64,000 nt of DNA from Leucobacter sp. 7(1) (GTDB lineage: Bacteria > Actinomycetota > Actinomycetes > Actinomycetales > Microbacteriaceae), in contig NZ_FUID01000058.1 of the NCBI RefSeq assembly GCF_900163635.1, positions 1 to 64,000 of the forward strand, read 5' to 3'. The notes below the pieces were generated by a model, which was not told the DNA's origin, searched no databases, and saw only the letters and a program-made list of their open reading frames with translations. The translations under genes and the position numbers were made by a program. Numbering within the stretch: the stretch's first letter is position 1; the number at the start of each line of letters is the position of its first letter. Of the stretch, positions 26,532 to 35,641 are shown piece by piece.

Positions 26532-28099
26532 GCACGGAGCAGAACGGCGCAGTGAACGCCGACGCGAACGAGGCGGAGGTGTTCGATCCCGCAGCGATCG
26601 ATGCGTCCGAGGTGATTGCCGGCGAGGGCTTCAGCCCCGAGGGTGACGACTACACCGTGACCGACGAGGAGCGGATGCGCGCCATGCGCTCCAACCTTGA
26701 CGGCTTCGATCTCGAAGAAGATGACCTTGTCATCGTGAACGAGGACGGCGAGTTCCTCGGCTTCACCGAGGCACCCGCTGAGGCGCTCCCGGTTGTCGCG
26801 ATCGTGGGCCGACCGAACGTCGGCAAGTCCGCGCTCGTGAACCGTATCCTGGGCCGCCGCGAGGCCGTCGTCGAGGACCTGCCCGGCGTGACCCGAGACC
26901 GGGTGAGCTACCCCGCCGAGTGGACCGGCAAGCGCTTCACGCTTGTCGACACCGGCGGCTGGGAGCCCGACGCCAAGGGGCTCGACGCGTCCGTCGCCCT
27001 GCAGGCCGAGGTGGCCATCGAGCTCTGTGATGCGGTCATGTTCGTGGTCGACTCCCGCGTGGGCCCGACCGCGACGGACGAGCGCGTAGTGCAGCTGCTG
27101 CGCAGCACGAACAAGCCCGTCTTCCTCGTCGCGAACAAGGTTGACGACGCCGTGCTCGAGCCGGAGGCCGCCCAGCTGTGGTCACTAGGACTCGGCGAGC
27201 CGCACCCCGTCTCCGCACTGCACGGCCGCGGCGTTGCCGACCTGCTCGACGTCGTCATCGCGGCACTGCCTGACGAGTCCGCAGTTGCGCAGCCGAAGCT
27301 GCAGGGCCCCCGCCGCGTCGCCCTGCTGGGCCGCCCGAACGTGGGCAAGTCCAGCCTGCTCAACAAGGCCGCAGGTGAAGAGCGCGCCGTCGTCTCCGAC
27401 GTCGCGGGCACCACGCGTGACCCCGTAGACGAGCAGGTCGAGATCGCGGGCCGCGTGTGGACCTTTGTGGACACCGCCGGTATTCGCCGTCGCGTGCACC
27501 TCCAGAAGGGTGCCGACTTCTACGCTTCGCTGCGCACCGCGGCCGCCCTGGAAAAGGCCGAGGTTGCCGTCGTCCTGATCGACGTGACCCAGGAGATCAG
27601 CGACCAGGATCTGCGCATCATCGACCTCGTGCTTGAGTCCGGCCGTGCGCTTGTGCTGGCGTTCAACAAGTGGGATCTGCTCGATGACGATCGCCGCCGC
27701 TACCTCGAGCGTGAGATCGAACAGGATCTCGCACACGTCAGCTGGGCACCCCGAGTCAACATCTCGGCGCGCACCGGCCGCCACCTCGAGAAGCTGGTCC
27801 CCGCGCTGGAGGCCGCGCTCGACTCCTGGGACACCCGCATCCCGACCGGCAAGTTCAACGCCTTCGTGGCAGAGCTCGTGCAGGAGCACCCGCACCCGCT
27901 GCGCGGCGGCAAGCAGCCGAAGATCCTGTTCGGCACGCAGGTGCAGAACCGGCCGCCCACGTTTGTGCTGTTCACCTCGGGCTTCCTGGACCCCGGGTAC
28001 CGCCGCTTCATCCAGCGCCGCCTGCGCGAGACGTACAGCTTCGAGGGCTCGCCCATCGTGATCAACATGCGCATCCGCGAAAAGCGCGTCCGCGCGTAG
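26528..28099 (+). CDS. der: Ribosome assembly GTPase Der (EngA)
   Basis: Der acts in 50S subunit maturation. The 523-residue product has two G domains, with P-loops [12 protein letters not shown] (about 94) and [12 protein letters not shown] (about 268), the corresponding DTGG and DTAG motifs, NKVD and NKWD, and a C-terminal KH-like domain. An acidic N-terminal extension of about 85 residues precedes the first G domain, as in other actinobacterial Der proteins. It ends the tyrA-cmk-der unit. Confidence 0.96.
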   Translation: MSTEQNGAVNADANEAEVFDPAAIDASEVIAGEGFSPEGDDYTVTDEERMRAMRSNLDGFDLEEDDLVIVNEDGEFLGFTEAPAEALPVVAIVGRPNVGKSALVNRILGRREAVVEDLPGVTRDRVSYPAEWTGKRFTLVDTGGWEPDAKGLDASVALQAEVAIELCDAVMFVVDSRVGPTATDERVVQLLRSTNKPVFLVANKVDDAVLEPEAAQLWSLGLGEPHPVSALHGRGVADLLDVVIAALPDESAVAQPKLQGPRRVALLGRPNVGKSSLLNKAAGEERAVVSDVAGTTRDPVDEQVEIAGRVWTFVDTAGIRRRVHLQKGADFYASLRTAAALEKAEVAVVLIDVTQEISDQDLRIIDLVLESGRALVLAFNKWDLLDDDRRRYLEREIEQDLAHVSWAPRVNISARTGRHLEKLVPALEAALDSWDTRIPTGKFNAFVAELVQEHPHPLRGGKQPKILFGTQVQNRPPTFVLFTSGFLDPGYRRFIQRRLRETYSFEGSPIVINMRIREKRVRA

Positions 28100-28127
28100 T
28101 CTGCCGGGCGCGCCCGCATCGGATGCT

Positions 28128-28169
28128 GAACGCCCCCGTGGACCCCGTTGGGGGTTCACGGGGGCGTTC
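28128..28169 (+). terminator. terminator hairpin after der
   Basis: GAACGCCCCCGTG (28128-28140) pairs perfectly with CACGGGGGCGTTC (28157-28169), and the pairing continues inward through GACCCC/GGGGTT. The stem is very strong but lacks a T tract, as is common for high-GC actinobacteria. Confidence 0.75.
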
Positions 28170-28250
28170 GTGTGTGTGGGGCTTGGGGGTGCCGCGGGAA
28201 GCGCGGGTTTGTGCGTACCCGCCGGACGTCCCGGGCAATGGCGTACCCGC

Positions 28251-28329
28251 GCCCAAACTGAGGCAATTTATCGAAAGGGAGGCTAACTCCGGCGAGAACG
28301 GCTCCGTCTGGATAAATTGCCTCGGGGAG
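28251..28329. repeat. dispersed palindromic element, copy C
   Basis: GAGGCAATTTATC (28260-28272) is matched by a perfect inverted copy GATAAATTGCCTC (28310-28322). The outer flank CGTACCCGCGCCCAAACTG matches the left flank and end of copy A. The middle is unrelated to copies A and B. The rest of the 305-bp gap between der and the DUF817 gene holds the der terminator and a promoter. Confidence 0.8.
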
Positions 28330-28392
28330 GGTGCGCGCTCCAAGGGCGCACGCAGGCAGGCATCCCCACCCGGGCACTCAGCCCAGCTGGAA

Positions 28393-28398
28393 TAGGGT
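28393..28398 (+). promoter_or_regulatory. TAGGGT -10 box, leaderless start
   Basis: TAGGGT ends 6 nt before the ATG of the DUF817 gene, with no Shine-Dalgarno sequence, indicating a leaderless transcript. Confidence 0.5.
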
Positions 28399-28404
28399 AT
28401 TCGG

Positions 28405-29337
28405 ATGCAGAACGAATCCGTGCCGGGGGAGCAGCGCATGACGCCGCTGGAGCGGACGATCGACCGGGCCGCCCACCGGATTCTAGCGAACGCCCCGCAG
28501 CGCGGTGTCCGCGCCGTGCTTGTCGAGTGCGCCGTGTTCCTCCTGAAGCAGGCGTGGGCGTGTGTGTTCGGCGCGCTGCTCCTCGTTGTGATTGTGGCGG
28601 CGCGGCTCTGGTACCCGGACGACGCGATCCTGGCCCGCAACGACGCGCTCACGATCGCCGCGGTCCTGATCCAGATCGGCATGCTCGCGTTCAAGCTCGA
28701 GAGCGGGCGGGAACTGTGGGTGATCGTGCTGTTCCACATCGCGGGCACCACGATGGAGATCTTCAAGACTGACGTCGGATCGTGGGCCTACGAGGCCGAG
28801 GGCGTGCTCCACATCGGCGCGGTGCCCCTGTTCAGCGGGTTCATGTACGCGGCTGTCGGCTCGTACATGGTGCGCGTGTATCGACTGCACCGTCTGCGTT
28901 TCACACATTACCCCCGCGTGTGGCTGACAACGATTGTGACCGCCGCGATCTACGTGAATTTCTTCTCCCACCACTTCATCGTGGATCTGCGCTGGGTGCT
29001 GCTCGCCCTCGTGGTGGTGCTGTGGTGGCGCACGGTGATGCACTTCCGCGTGTGGCGGGTGACGCTCCGGGTGCCGCTGCTGCTCGTGTTCGCGGGCGTC
29101 GCGGTGTTCATCTGGATCGCGGAGAACATCGCCACCTGGGGCGGCGCGTGGCTCTACCCGCACCAGGAGGGCGGCTGGGAGCTCGTGTCCCCGCAGAAGC
29201 TCATCGCCTGGTTCCTGCTCATGATCATCTCGGTCGTGATGGTGACATGGGTGTACCCGCCCCGTCCGGTGGACGAGGCGGGTACGGAAGATGTGAGCGG
29301 ATCCGGTGCTGTGCCGGACCCGGCACCCAGTGCTTAG
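28405..29337 (+). CDS. DUF817 family membrane protein
   Basis: The 310-residue integral membrane protein has about seven to eight hydrophobic helices. The conserved segments GRELWVIVLFHIAGTTMEIF, KTDVGSWAYEAE and the FFSHHFIVDLRW motif match the DUF817 family. Function is unknown; the conserved acidic and His residues in membrane segments suggest a transport or enzymatic role within the membrane. It converges on the next gene with a 4-bp overlap. Confidence 0.8.
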   Translation: MQNESVPGEQRMTPLERTIDRAAHRILANAPQRGVRAVLVECAVFLLKQAWACVFGALLLVVIVAARLWYPDDAILARNDALTIAAVLIQIGMLAFKLESGRELWVIVLFHIAGTTMEIFKTDVGSWAYEAEGVLHIGAVPLFSGFMYAAVGSYMVRVYRLHRLRFTHYPRVWLTTIVTAAIYVNFFSHHFIVDLRWVLLALVVVLWWRTVMHFRVWRVTLRVPLLLVFAGVAVFIWIAENIATWGGAWLYPHQEGGWELVSPQKLIAWFLLMIISVVMVTWVYPPRPVDEAGTEDVSGSGAVPDPAPSA

Positions 29338-29789
29338 ATCCAGGCGAACGGTGCCGCGAGGAGCCCAACTCCGAGGAACACAACGCCGATCAGGATGCCG
29401 ATCGCGGTCAGTGCGAGCATGATGGCGTTGAGCCAGATGCCCCAGAGCGTGAGCGTGCGCTCTGAGGTGCCGCGCCGCAGCGCGAGGATACCGAACACGA
29501 GGCCGGTGATCGGGGCAATGAACGTCCAGCTACTCACGACGGACGCGATGCCGAGCACGAAGCTCACGATCGAGAAGATGCGAGTCGTTTCCGGGTTCGG
29601 GGCCGCCTGGGGCGCGCCCTGGGGAGCCTGCGGTGCGGGCTGTGCCCACTGCTGTGCGGGGTCTGCGGTGCCCTGGGAGGAAGTTCCCGTGGCGGGGAAT
29701 GTGGCCTCGCCGGGGATTGCAGTTGTGGGCTGGCCGTCCTGGCCGTTCGGGGTGGGAACGGCGTCGGGGAGGATCGCGGTGGTGTTCAT
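29334..29789 (-). CDS. DUF4190-like small membrane protein
   Basis: The 151-residue product has a Pro/Gln/Ala-rich cytoplasmic N-terminus (about 70 residues) and two or three membrane helices; TRIFSIVSFVLGIASVV starts the first and a short GLVFGILALRR turn follows, as in DUF4190 proteins. The ATG at 29789 is chosen because GAAAGGAGCG lies just upstream; the open frame further upstream has no plausible start signal. Function is unknown. Confidence 0.75.
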   Translation of the reverse strand: MNTTAILPDAVPTPNGQDGQPTTAIPGEATFPATGTSSQGTADPAQQWAQPAPQAPQGAPQAAPNPETTRIFSIVSFVLGIASVVSSWTFIAPITGLVFGILALRRGTSERTLTLWGIWLNAIMLALTAIGILIGVVFLGVGLLAAPFAWI

Positions 29790-29903
29790 GGGGCGCTCCT
29801 TTCGAGCATGAGGCGGGTGTCCGGGTGGGTCCCTGTCCTGATGCTTCAAAGGTATGCCGGTACCCCGGTGCGGCGCGTCCTGCCCCGGTATCGTCCCCGT
29901 CAT

Positions 29904-29956
29904 ACCCGGGTACTGTCCGCGGTCGGGGGTTTCCCTGACTCGTGCGGTACCCGGGT
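29904..29956. promoter_or_regulatory. two TACCCGGGT palindromes upstream of the DUF4190 gene
   Basis: ATACCCGGGTACT and GGTACCCGGGTCT each contain the palindrome ACCCGGGT, 44 bp apart, in the 408-bp gap between the DUF4190 gene and the MFS gene. They could be an operator pair for the divergent-side promoter. I see no gene in the remainder of that gap. Confidence 0.3.
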
Positions 29957-30160
29957 CTGATTGGGAAGTGAGCCGTTCGCGCTGCTGGCATGCAGAGTCC
30001 AACGGCGCGTGCGCTCAAACCCCCGGAGCTTCTTGGCCTGGGTGCCGGATCCGCCACCACATCTCCGTGTTTTTCGGGAATCTCCGTGTGGTTGGGGACG
30101 CGGGGGAGCAGGCAGGGAGGCAGTCTGGCAGGTGGACGGGCGGTCGGGTGGTCGGCGTGC

Positions 30161-30188
30161 GGTGGCCTCCGTGACGGCGAAGGCCACC
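30161..30188 (-). terminator. terminator hairpin after MFS gene
   Basis: GGTGGCCT (30161-30168) and AGGCCACC (30181-30188) form a perfect 8-bp stem with a 12-nt loop, 9 bp beyond the MFS stop codon. No T tract follows on the relevant strand. Confidence 0.45.
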
Positions 30189-30197
30189 GCGCGCGGT

Positions 30198-31745
30198 TTA
30201 GTGCGACGCTGCCGAGACGTCGGTGCCCTTCGGAGTGATGAGGAATACCGCGCCGGCCACGACGAGCATGATGATGCCTCCCGTGATTCCGGTTGTCTGT
30301 AGCGCGTGCGTGAACGCGACACCCGCCTCGCTGGCGAGTTCGGGAAGGCGCAGCTCCTCAGCGATGGACACCGCCGCGCCAAGAGACTCACCCGCTTGGC
30401 CCGCGAGCACGGGGTCGAGCCCGCCGGTGATGCCGGAGGCGACGAACTCGGCGCGGTAGAGCAGCGCGGCGATGCTGCCGAGGATCGCGACACCGAGGAC
30501 GGCCCCGAGCTCGTAGGAGGTTTCCTCGATCGCGCCCGCGCTGCCGGCCTTCTCTTCGGGAGAGCCGTGCATGATCATGGCGGAGCCGATCGCGAGCGAC
30601 CCGCTGCCCATGCCCACGAGGATCAGTGCGACGGTGACGGTCAACTGCGTGAGCGTGCCGGGCTGGATCCCGACGACGATCATGCCGATGCCTGCGAAAC
30701 CGATGCCGCCGGCGAGCACGGCGCGTGCACCGATCACGCGGGCGAGCGGGGGTGCGAGGAGCGACGCGATGGCACCCGAGATCGCGATCGGAATGAGGCG
30801 CGCACCGGCCTCCATGGGTGAGGCACCGTCGACAAGCTGCAGCCACTGCGCAATGAGGAGCAGGGCCGCGATCATCGCGAAGGTGGAGCCAAGTGCGGCG
30901 ATCACGCCCGCGGAGAATGCCCGGTTGCGGAACAGTTTGAGATCGAGCAGCGGAGAGTCGCTGCGGATACAGCGGAGCACGAACCACGCGAGCAGTGCCG
31001 CGCCGGCGGCGAACGCGATGAGCGCCTCGGGGACGAAGAACGTCGCCTCCTTGCCGAAGGTCTTGATGGCCCACACAAGCAGGGTCATGCCCACGAGTGA
31101 CAGGAGCGCGGCGAAGGCGTCCCAGCGGCCGGGGTTCGAAACGCGCGATTCGGGCAGGATGATGATGCCCGCGATCACGGCGACAAACATCAGCGGCACG
31201 TTCACCAGGAACGCGGCGTGCCAGGAGAAGTGCTCGAGCAGGAAACCGCCGATGAGCGGCCCGACCGCAGCGCCGAGCCCGGACACGGCGGCCCAGATGC
31301 TGAGCGCGGTGGCGCGTTCCTTCGCGTCGGTGAAGATGACGCGGATCAGGGACAGCGTGATCGGCATGATCATTGCGCCGCCGACGCCGAGGAGGGCGCG
31401 GACGCCAATCACGGATTCGGCGCTGTTCGCAAACAGGATCAGGAGCGAGGCCCCGCCGAAGATCGTGTAGCCGAGCATCAGCATGCGTTTGCGGCCCCAG
31501 CGATCCGCGATCGCCGCGAAGGAGACGAGCAGTCCCGCGAGCACAAGCGAATACACGTCGATGATCCAGAGCTGCTGATCCGAGGTTGGGTGTAGCTCGG
31601 CGGCCATCTCGGGCAGCGCGATGTTGAGAATTGTCATGTCCATCGTGATCACGAGCAAGCTCGCGGTGAGCACGGCGACGGCCGCCCATCGGCGGCCGCG
31701 GCTGAGGAGCTGCGCGGGGGCCTGGGGTACGGGAGGGGTGGACAT
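30198..31745 (-). CDS. MFS multidrug exporter, DHA2 (EmrB/QacA) family
   Basis: The 515-residue protein has 14 predicted membrane helices. DHA2 features are LLVITMDMTILNIALPEMAAEL in TM1 (cut here to its core TMDMTILNIALP), the motif A loop AIADRWGRKRMLMLG, and the TM5 segment GLGAAVGPLIGGFLLEHFSW. It probably exports drugs with proton antiport. The TetR gene 282 bp upstream on the same strand is its likely regulator; no gene is seen between them. Confidence 0.92.
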   Translation of the reverse strand: MSTPPVPQAPAQLLSRGRRWAAVAVLTASLLVITMDMTILNIALPEMAAELHPTSDQQLWIIDVYSLVLAGLLVSFAAIADRWGRKRMLMLGYTIFGGASLLILFANSAESVIGVRALLGVGGAMIMPITLSLIRVIFTDAKERATALSIWAAVSGLGAAVGPLIGGFLLEHFSWHAAFLVNVPLMFVAVIAGIIILPESRVSNPGRWDAFAALLSLVGMTLLVWAIKTFGKEATFFVPEALIAFAAGAALLAWFVLRCIRSDSPLLDLKLFRNRAFSAGVIAALGSTFAMIAALLLIAQWLQLVDGASPMEAGARLIPIAISGAIASLLAPPLARVIGARAVLAGGIGFAGIGMIVVGIQPGTLTQLTVTVALILVGMGSGSLAIGSAMIMHGSPEEKAGSAGAIEETSYELGAVLGVAILGSIAALLYRAEFVASGITGGLDPVLAGQAGESLGAAVSIAEELRLPELASEAGVAFTHALQTTGITGGIIMLVVAGAVFLITPKGTDVSAASH

Positions 31746-32027
31746 GGGTCCTACCTTTCGGTGTTCGGGTGGTGACGGATCGTGGTGGGTGAGGTGTGTA
31801 TGAGGGAGAAGGCTGCGAGGCCGGTCGGAGGGTGTGGGATCGGAGCCTGAGCTGCAGGTGAGTCGAGCGTGCCGTTCTCCGGGGTGGTGATGCGCTGAAC
31901 CCGGGGTGGGTGGGAGCCAGGGAGCGGTCGCTGAGCGGAGGCTGCTGGGGTGTGCGGCAGGCGCTGATCCTGGAACGGAGGAGGGCGGTGGCGCGGAGGG
32001 GCGGTGGTGCGAAAGGCGGTGGTGCGG

Positions 32028-32690
32028 CTACGCTCTGGGATCCGGTGCGTGCCGCGATCCAGAGTCTGCGGTGAGATCCGGCCGGTCCTCCGGCCGTCGG
32101 TCTCGGGCGGCCCGATCCGCATCGCCGGTGGCGCCCACGAGGGCACAGAACACTCGGGTCAGGTGCGCGTGGTCGAGCGGCTCGTCGTGCAGGCCAGCGT
32201 GGATCGTGGCACCGTCGAGATAGACGGACAGCGCGAGCGCGGCGTCGGCACCGATGGGTCCAGTGAGCATCTCGATCAGGCGGTCGTTCCAGCGGAGCGC
32301 GAGGGCGCGGAGCCGCGGATCGGTGGTGCCGCTTGTCATGAGCGCGATGTCGGAGAGTACGGCGCGGCGATCCTGCAGAAAGGTGAGGACCTCGGCGGCG
32401 GCCCGGGACGGATCGCGGGCGAAGTCCGCGGCGAAGGGCTCGATCGCGGCGAGCGACTCGTCGATCTCGTCGGCGAGCTGCTGCAGGGCGGCGTCGCGGA
32501 GCTCGTCGATCGACGCGAAGTGCTGCGTGGTGGAGCCCAGCGGCACCCCGGCGCGGGCGGCGATGGCGCGGTGGGTGAGGGCTGCGGGACCGTGCTCGGC
32601 TGCGAGCTCGGCGGCGGCGGCGAGGATCTCGCGGCGGCGGCCCTCGGGGTCCCGGCGGCGCGGGGTCGTGGCATCGCGTGACTCGGCCAT
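32028..32690 (-). CDS. TetR family transcriptional regulator
   Basis: The 220-residue product has an N-terminal TetR HTH (ILAAAAELAAEHGPAALTHR, then AIAARAGVPLGSTTQHFASI). GAGGAG precedes the ATG. It lies upstream of the MFS exporter on the same strand and probably represses itself and the exporter through the tandem operator at its promoter. The extreme C-terminus is basic and poorly conserved. Confidence 0.9.
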   Translation of the reverse strand: MAESRDATTPRRRDPEGRRREILAAAAELAAEHGPAALTHRAIAARAGVPLGSTTQHFASIDELRDAALQQLADEIDESLAAIEPFAADFARDPSRAAAEVLTFLQDRRAVLSDIALMTSGTTDPRLRALALRWNDRLIEMLTGPIGADAALALSVYLDGATIHAGLHDEPLDHAHLTRVFCALVGATGDADRAARDRRPEDRPDLTADSGSRHAPDPRA

Positions 32691-32719
32691 GCGCTGCTCC
32701 TCTCCCGTGTCACCGTAAG

Positions 32720-32747
32720 TGTACTTTTGTACATGTACTTTTGTACA
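32720..32747. promoter_or_regulatory. tandem TetR operator
   Basis: Two identical, directly abutting copies of TGTACTTTTGTACA occupy 32720-32733 and 32734-32747. Each is a TGTAC/GTACA inverted repeat, and a GTACATGTAC palindrome forms at the junction. They lie 30 bp upstream of the TetR start in the divergent tetR-rraA gap and are AT-rich against the local background. Confidence 0.8.
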
Positions 32748-32872
32748 TTAACTTGCTGTGTGACGCAAGGTGTCGACTGTGCAGAGAAATCGTCCCGTTT
32801 GTCAGACGTTGCCGGTAGCGTGGTTCGTGTCCGGCAGCCGCGCCGCGGCACAGCCCGAGGAGGAAACCTGAC

Positions 32873-33343
32873 ATGGCTCAGATCAGCACGGCCGACCTGT
32901 ACGACGAACGTGGGGACCAGCTGCAGTCCGTCGCGCTCCAGTTCCAGGACATCGGGGGCATGAGCGGCTTCACCGGTACGGTGCGCACGGTCCGCTGCTT
33001 CCAGGACAACGCGCTGCTCAAAGAACTCCTCAGCACGCCCGGCGACGGCGCTGTGCTCGTCATTGACGGTGCCGGATCCCTCGCCACCGCGCTCGTGGGC
33101 GACATCATCGCGGGCCTCGCTGTCGACAACGGCTGGGCCGGCCTCATCGTGCACGGTGCGATCCGCGACCGCGTCGCGATCGGCACGCTGCCCTTCGGCG
33201 TGAAAGCGCTCGGCTCCAACCCCGCGAAGTCCACCAAGACCGGCGCGGGCGAGGTTGACGTCGACGTCGAATTCGGGGGAGTCGTCTTCCGCCCCGGCGC
33301 AACCGTGTGGTGCGATGAGGACGGCATTCTCGTCGAGGCGTAG
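32873..33343 (+). CDS. rraA: RraA family protein
   Basis: The 156-residue product has the RraA/MenG-like fold. It begins [15 protein letters not shown] and has the conserved [20 protein letters not shown] and [20 protein letters not shown] segments, with the R-D pair used for metal/substrate binding in aldolase relatives. E. coli RraA inhibits RNase E; some relatives are 4-hydroxy-4-methyl-2-oxoglutarate aldolases. Size and sequence favour the RraA type. GGAGGAAACC precedes the ATG. Confidence 0.88.
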   Translation: MAQISTADLYDERGDQLQSVALQFQDIGGMSGFTGTVRTVRCFQDNALLKELLSTPGDGAVLVIDGAGSLATALVGDIIAGLAVDNGWAGLIVHGAIRDRVAIGTLPFGVKALGSNPAKSTKTGAGEVDVDVEFGGVVFRPGATVWCDEDGILVEA

Positions 33344-33395
33344 CCGCCACGCACACGCGCTCCTACGGCGGCGGTCCCGGTGGTCCCGCCGCCGC

Positions 33396-33401
33396 TAGGA
33401 T
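33396..33401 (+). promoter_or_regulatory. TAGGAT -10 box, leaderless start
   Basis: TAGGAT ends 7 nt before the GTG of the YhhN-family gene, with no Shine-Dalgarno sequence between them. Confidence 0.5.
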
Positions 33402-33408
33402 CGGCAGT

Positions 33409-34122
33409 GTGAAGACTCGCATGTGGGCGCTGCTGCCCTTCCTGCCCTACGCGATCGTGTCGATCGTGCACGTCACCGCGCGGTTTGCGGAGCACCCGCT
33501 CGACGCCCCCAGTAAGCTCTGGCTCATGCCGGCGCTGGCGCTCGGCGTGATCTGGGCCTCCGCCACAATCCGGCCCTGGCCGCGCAGCATCGTCCCCCTA
33601 CTTGTCGGTTCGGTGCTGTTCTCCTGGCTGGGAGACGGGGCCAGCACCTTCTTCCCGATGTTTGACGACGAGCTGCCGATGATGCTGCTCTGCTTCGGGC
33701 TCGCTCACGTCGGTTACCTGCTGCTCATGTGGCGGGCGCGCGGCGTCGCCGTGCAGCGGATCCCGCGCTGGGCGCTTGTCTACGCGCTCGCCTACGCCGC
33801 GCTGATCACGGTCCTGATCCCGCACACCGGGGCGCTCACCGTGCCCGTGATCCTCTACGGCCTGCTGCTCGCGGGCACCGCGGCGATGGCCTCGCGCTGC
33901 GGGCCGGTGATCGCGTGGGGCGGGGCCTGGTTCCTCGTGTCCGACGCGATCCTGTCGTTCCGCATCTTCCTGCCCGAAGCGATGCCCGCGTGGACAAGCG
34001 GCATGGTGATGCTCACCTACACGCTGGGTCAGGGCCTGATTGCAGCGGGAATTATCGCTGCGCTGCGTCGCCGGGCAGTGGCGGAATCGCCTGCAACAGC
34101 TTCTGCGCGCCCCGCGTTGTAG
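33409..34122 (+). CDS. YhhN/TMEM86-like (lysoplasmalogenase family) membrane protein
   Basis: The 237-residue protein has about eight hydrophobic helices. FSWLGDGASTFFP and CFGLAHVGYLLLMWR resemble the conserved Asp- and His-containing motifs of the YhhN family, whose animal members hydrolyse lysoplasmalogen. The bacterial role is not settled. Its last 71 bp overlap the convergent Nudix gene. Confidence 0.8.
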   Translation: MKTRMWALLPFLPYAIVSIVHVTARFAEHPLDAPSKLWLMPALALGVIWASATIRPWPRSIVPLLVGSVLFSWLGDGASTFFPMFDDELPMMLLCFGLAHVGYLLLMWRARGVAVQRIPRWALVYALAYAALITVLIPHTGALTVPVILYGLLLAGTAAMASRCGPVIAWGGAWFLVSDAILSFRIFLPEAMPAWTSGMVMLTYTLGQGLIAAGIIAALRRRAVAESPATASARPAL

Positions 34123-34969
34123 CCGCACCGGCCGCGAGTACGCGGGCCTGCAGTTCGACGTCGCTCGTCACCACGGTCACAACGGCGCTCGCCGCCACCA
34201 ATTGCTCGACAGCCTCGACGATCGTGTCGTCACCGAGCCGCGGGGCTTCCACCACACGCACGTGCGCGCCGTCGTCGACACCGCGCGCCGCACCCTCGAC
34301 AACAATCACCCAGTCCGGGAAGGCGTCCACGAGTCCGGGAACCTGCGTTTCGGGGAGATCGAAAAACCCGGAACGGATCCCCTCACCGCTGCCCGCGTGG
34401 GCGTCGATCCGATCCCGCAGTCGCACCGCGGCCGCGTGGCGATCCTTCCACCAGCCGTCCGGCACCGATCCCACGACGTTGGCCGCGTCCACCACCACGG
34501 TCGGGGTGCCGCGCAGCAGCGGGCGCAGAATCTGCCAGCTGTTCGCAAAGGCCGGGTGCAGCGCCAGATCCTCGACCTCGGCCACCGGCACCCAGGCGAG
34601 CGCGTGGCTCTCCGGGTCCGTGATCTCGGGCGTAAACGGCGTCGCGACGTCCGCGATCAGGGTCGTATACGTCCAGCCGCCCCGATCCAGCACGTGCGTG
34701 AAGCGGGGCGTCACGGCGTCGTCGGGGACCCCGGCTTCTTCCTGTGATTCACGGATGCCGGCGTCGATCGCGGACTCGCCCTCGTGACGCGCGCCGCCGG
34801 GAATGCCCCAGGTGTCGCCGTGGTCGCTCCAGGTGACGCGATGCTGCATGAGGATCGCGTCAAGATCGCGGTCGTAGGCGAGCAGCCCAGCCGCGCCGTA
34901 GCGGCCCCAGTAGCGGCCCCCGTCCTCGGCAGTGACCCACGCATCGCCGTTGTCTCGAAGGTCGCTCAT
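34052..34969 (-). CDS. Nudix hydrolase fused to NYN/PIN-like domain
   Basis: Residues about 20-160 form a Nudix domain with a box beginning GGARHEGESAIDAG and ending RESQEEAGV. Residues about 175-300 begin TVVVDAANVVGS and later have VVTVVTSDVELQARVLA, the Asp-containing strands of the NYN/YacP-like PIN fold, which suggests a nuclease or nucleotide-handling second domain. A TANNNT box (TACCCT on this strand, 34976-34981) ends 6 nt before the ATG, suggesting a leaderless message. Substrates are unknown. Confidence 0.82.
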   Translation of the reverse strand: MSDLRDNGDAWVTAEDGGRYWGRYGAAGLLAYDRDLDAILMQHRVTWSDHGDTWGIPGGARHEGESAIDAGIRESQEEAGVPDDAVTPRFTHVLDRGGWTYTTLIADVATPFTPEITDPESHALAWVPVAEVEDLALHPAFANSWQILRPLLRGTPTVVVDAANVVGSVPDGWWKDRHAAAVRLRDRIDAHAGSGEGIRSGFFDLPETQVPGLVDAFPDWVIVVEGAARGVDDGAHVRVVEAPRLGDDTIVEAVEQLVAASAVVTVVTSDVELQARVLAAGAATTRGAQKLLQAIPPLPGDAAQR

Positions 34970-35118
34970 GCCTCCAGGGTATCCCGGGGTCCGGGGCTTG
35001 CGCCTGGAAGTTCCCGTTCATGACGGCTCAGTCGCAGAAGCTGCGGCGGCTGGGCGCGGCGTGAGTTTTTTCCCGGGCGGGCTTCCCCTCGGAGTGTGGC
35101 TCGGGGAGGATGGGGTGC

Positions 35119-35556
35119 ATGGAGACACACGCAAACGGAGTGGACGTGCTCGACCCGAGCGAGTGCTGGGAGCTCGCCGCGACCGCGTCGGTCGGGCGAC
35201 TCGTCACCCGGGTCGGCGACATCATCGACATCGCCCCCGTGAACTACGTCGTGGACGGCGGCACCCTGGTGTTTCGCACCGCCGCCGGGAGCAAACTCTC
35301 CGGGCTGACGGTGAACAGCGCAGTGGTGTTCCAGATCGACCGCTTCGACGCGCGGGGCGGCTGGAGTCTCGTGTTCCACGGCGACGCGCGTGCGCTCGAG
35401 TCTGAATCCGAGATCGACGCTGCAGCACAGCTCCCGCTGCAGCCGCTGATCCCGACCCTGAAACCCACCTTCGTGCGGATCAGCGTGGCGTCGGTGACCG
35501 GCCGCGCATTCCGCTTCGGCGAGGAGCTGCGCCGCGAAGACGTGCAGCACGGCTGA
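35119..35556 (+). CDS. Pyridoxamine 5'-phosphate oxidase-like FMN-binding protein
   Basis: The 145-residue split-barrel protein has LDPSECWELAATASVGRLVT, followed by APVNYVVDGGTLVFRTAAGSK and VVFQIDRFDARGGWSLVFHG. This pattern belongs to the small actinobacterial PPOX family that binds FMN or F420. The second ATG (35119) is chosen because GGGGAGG then lies 9 nt upstream; the first ATG is directly adjacent to it. Function is unknown. Confidence 0.85.
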   Translation: METHANGVDVLDPSECWELAATASVGRLVTRVGDIIDIAPVNYVVDGGTLVFRTAAGSKLSGLTVNSAVVFQIDRFDARGGWSLVFHGDARALESESEIDAAAQLPLQPLIPTLKPTFVRISVASVTGRAFRFGEELRREDVQHG

Positions 35557-35641
35557 CCGTCGGTGCGTTCCGCGTTGCCGAGTGACGCGCCCGGGAAACG
35601 CGAAGTTCGCCCCGTGGTCTTCGCGTGCCGCGGAGTATGGG

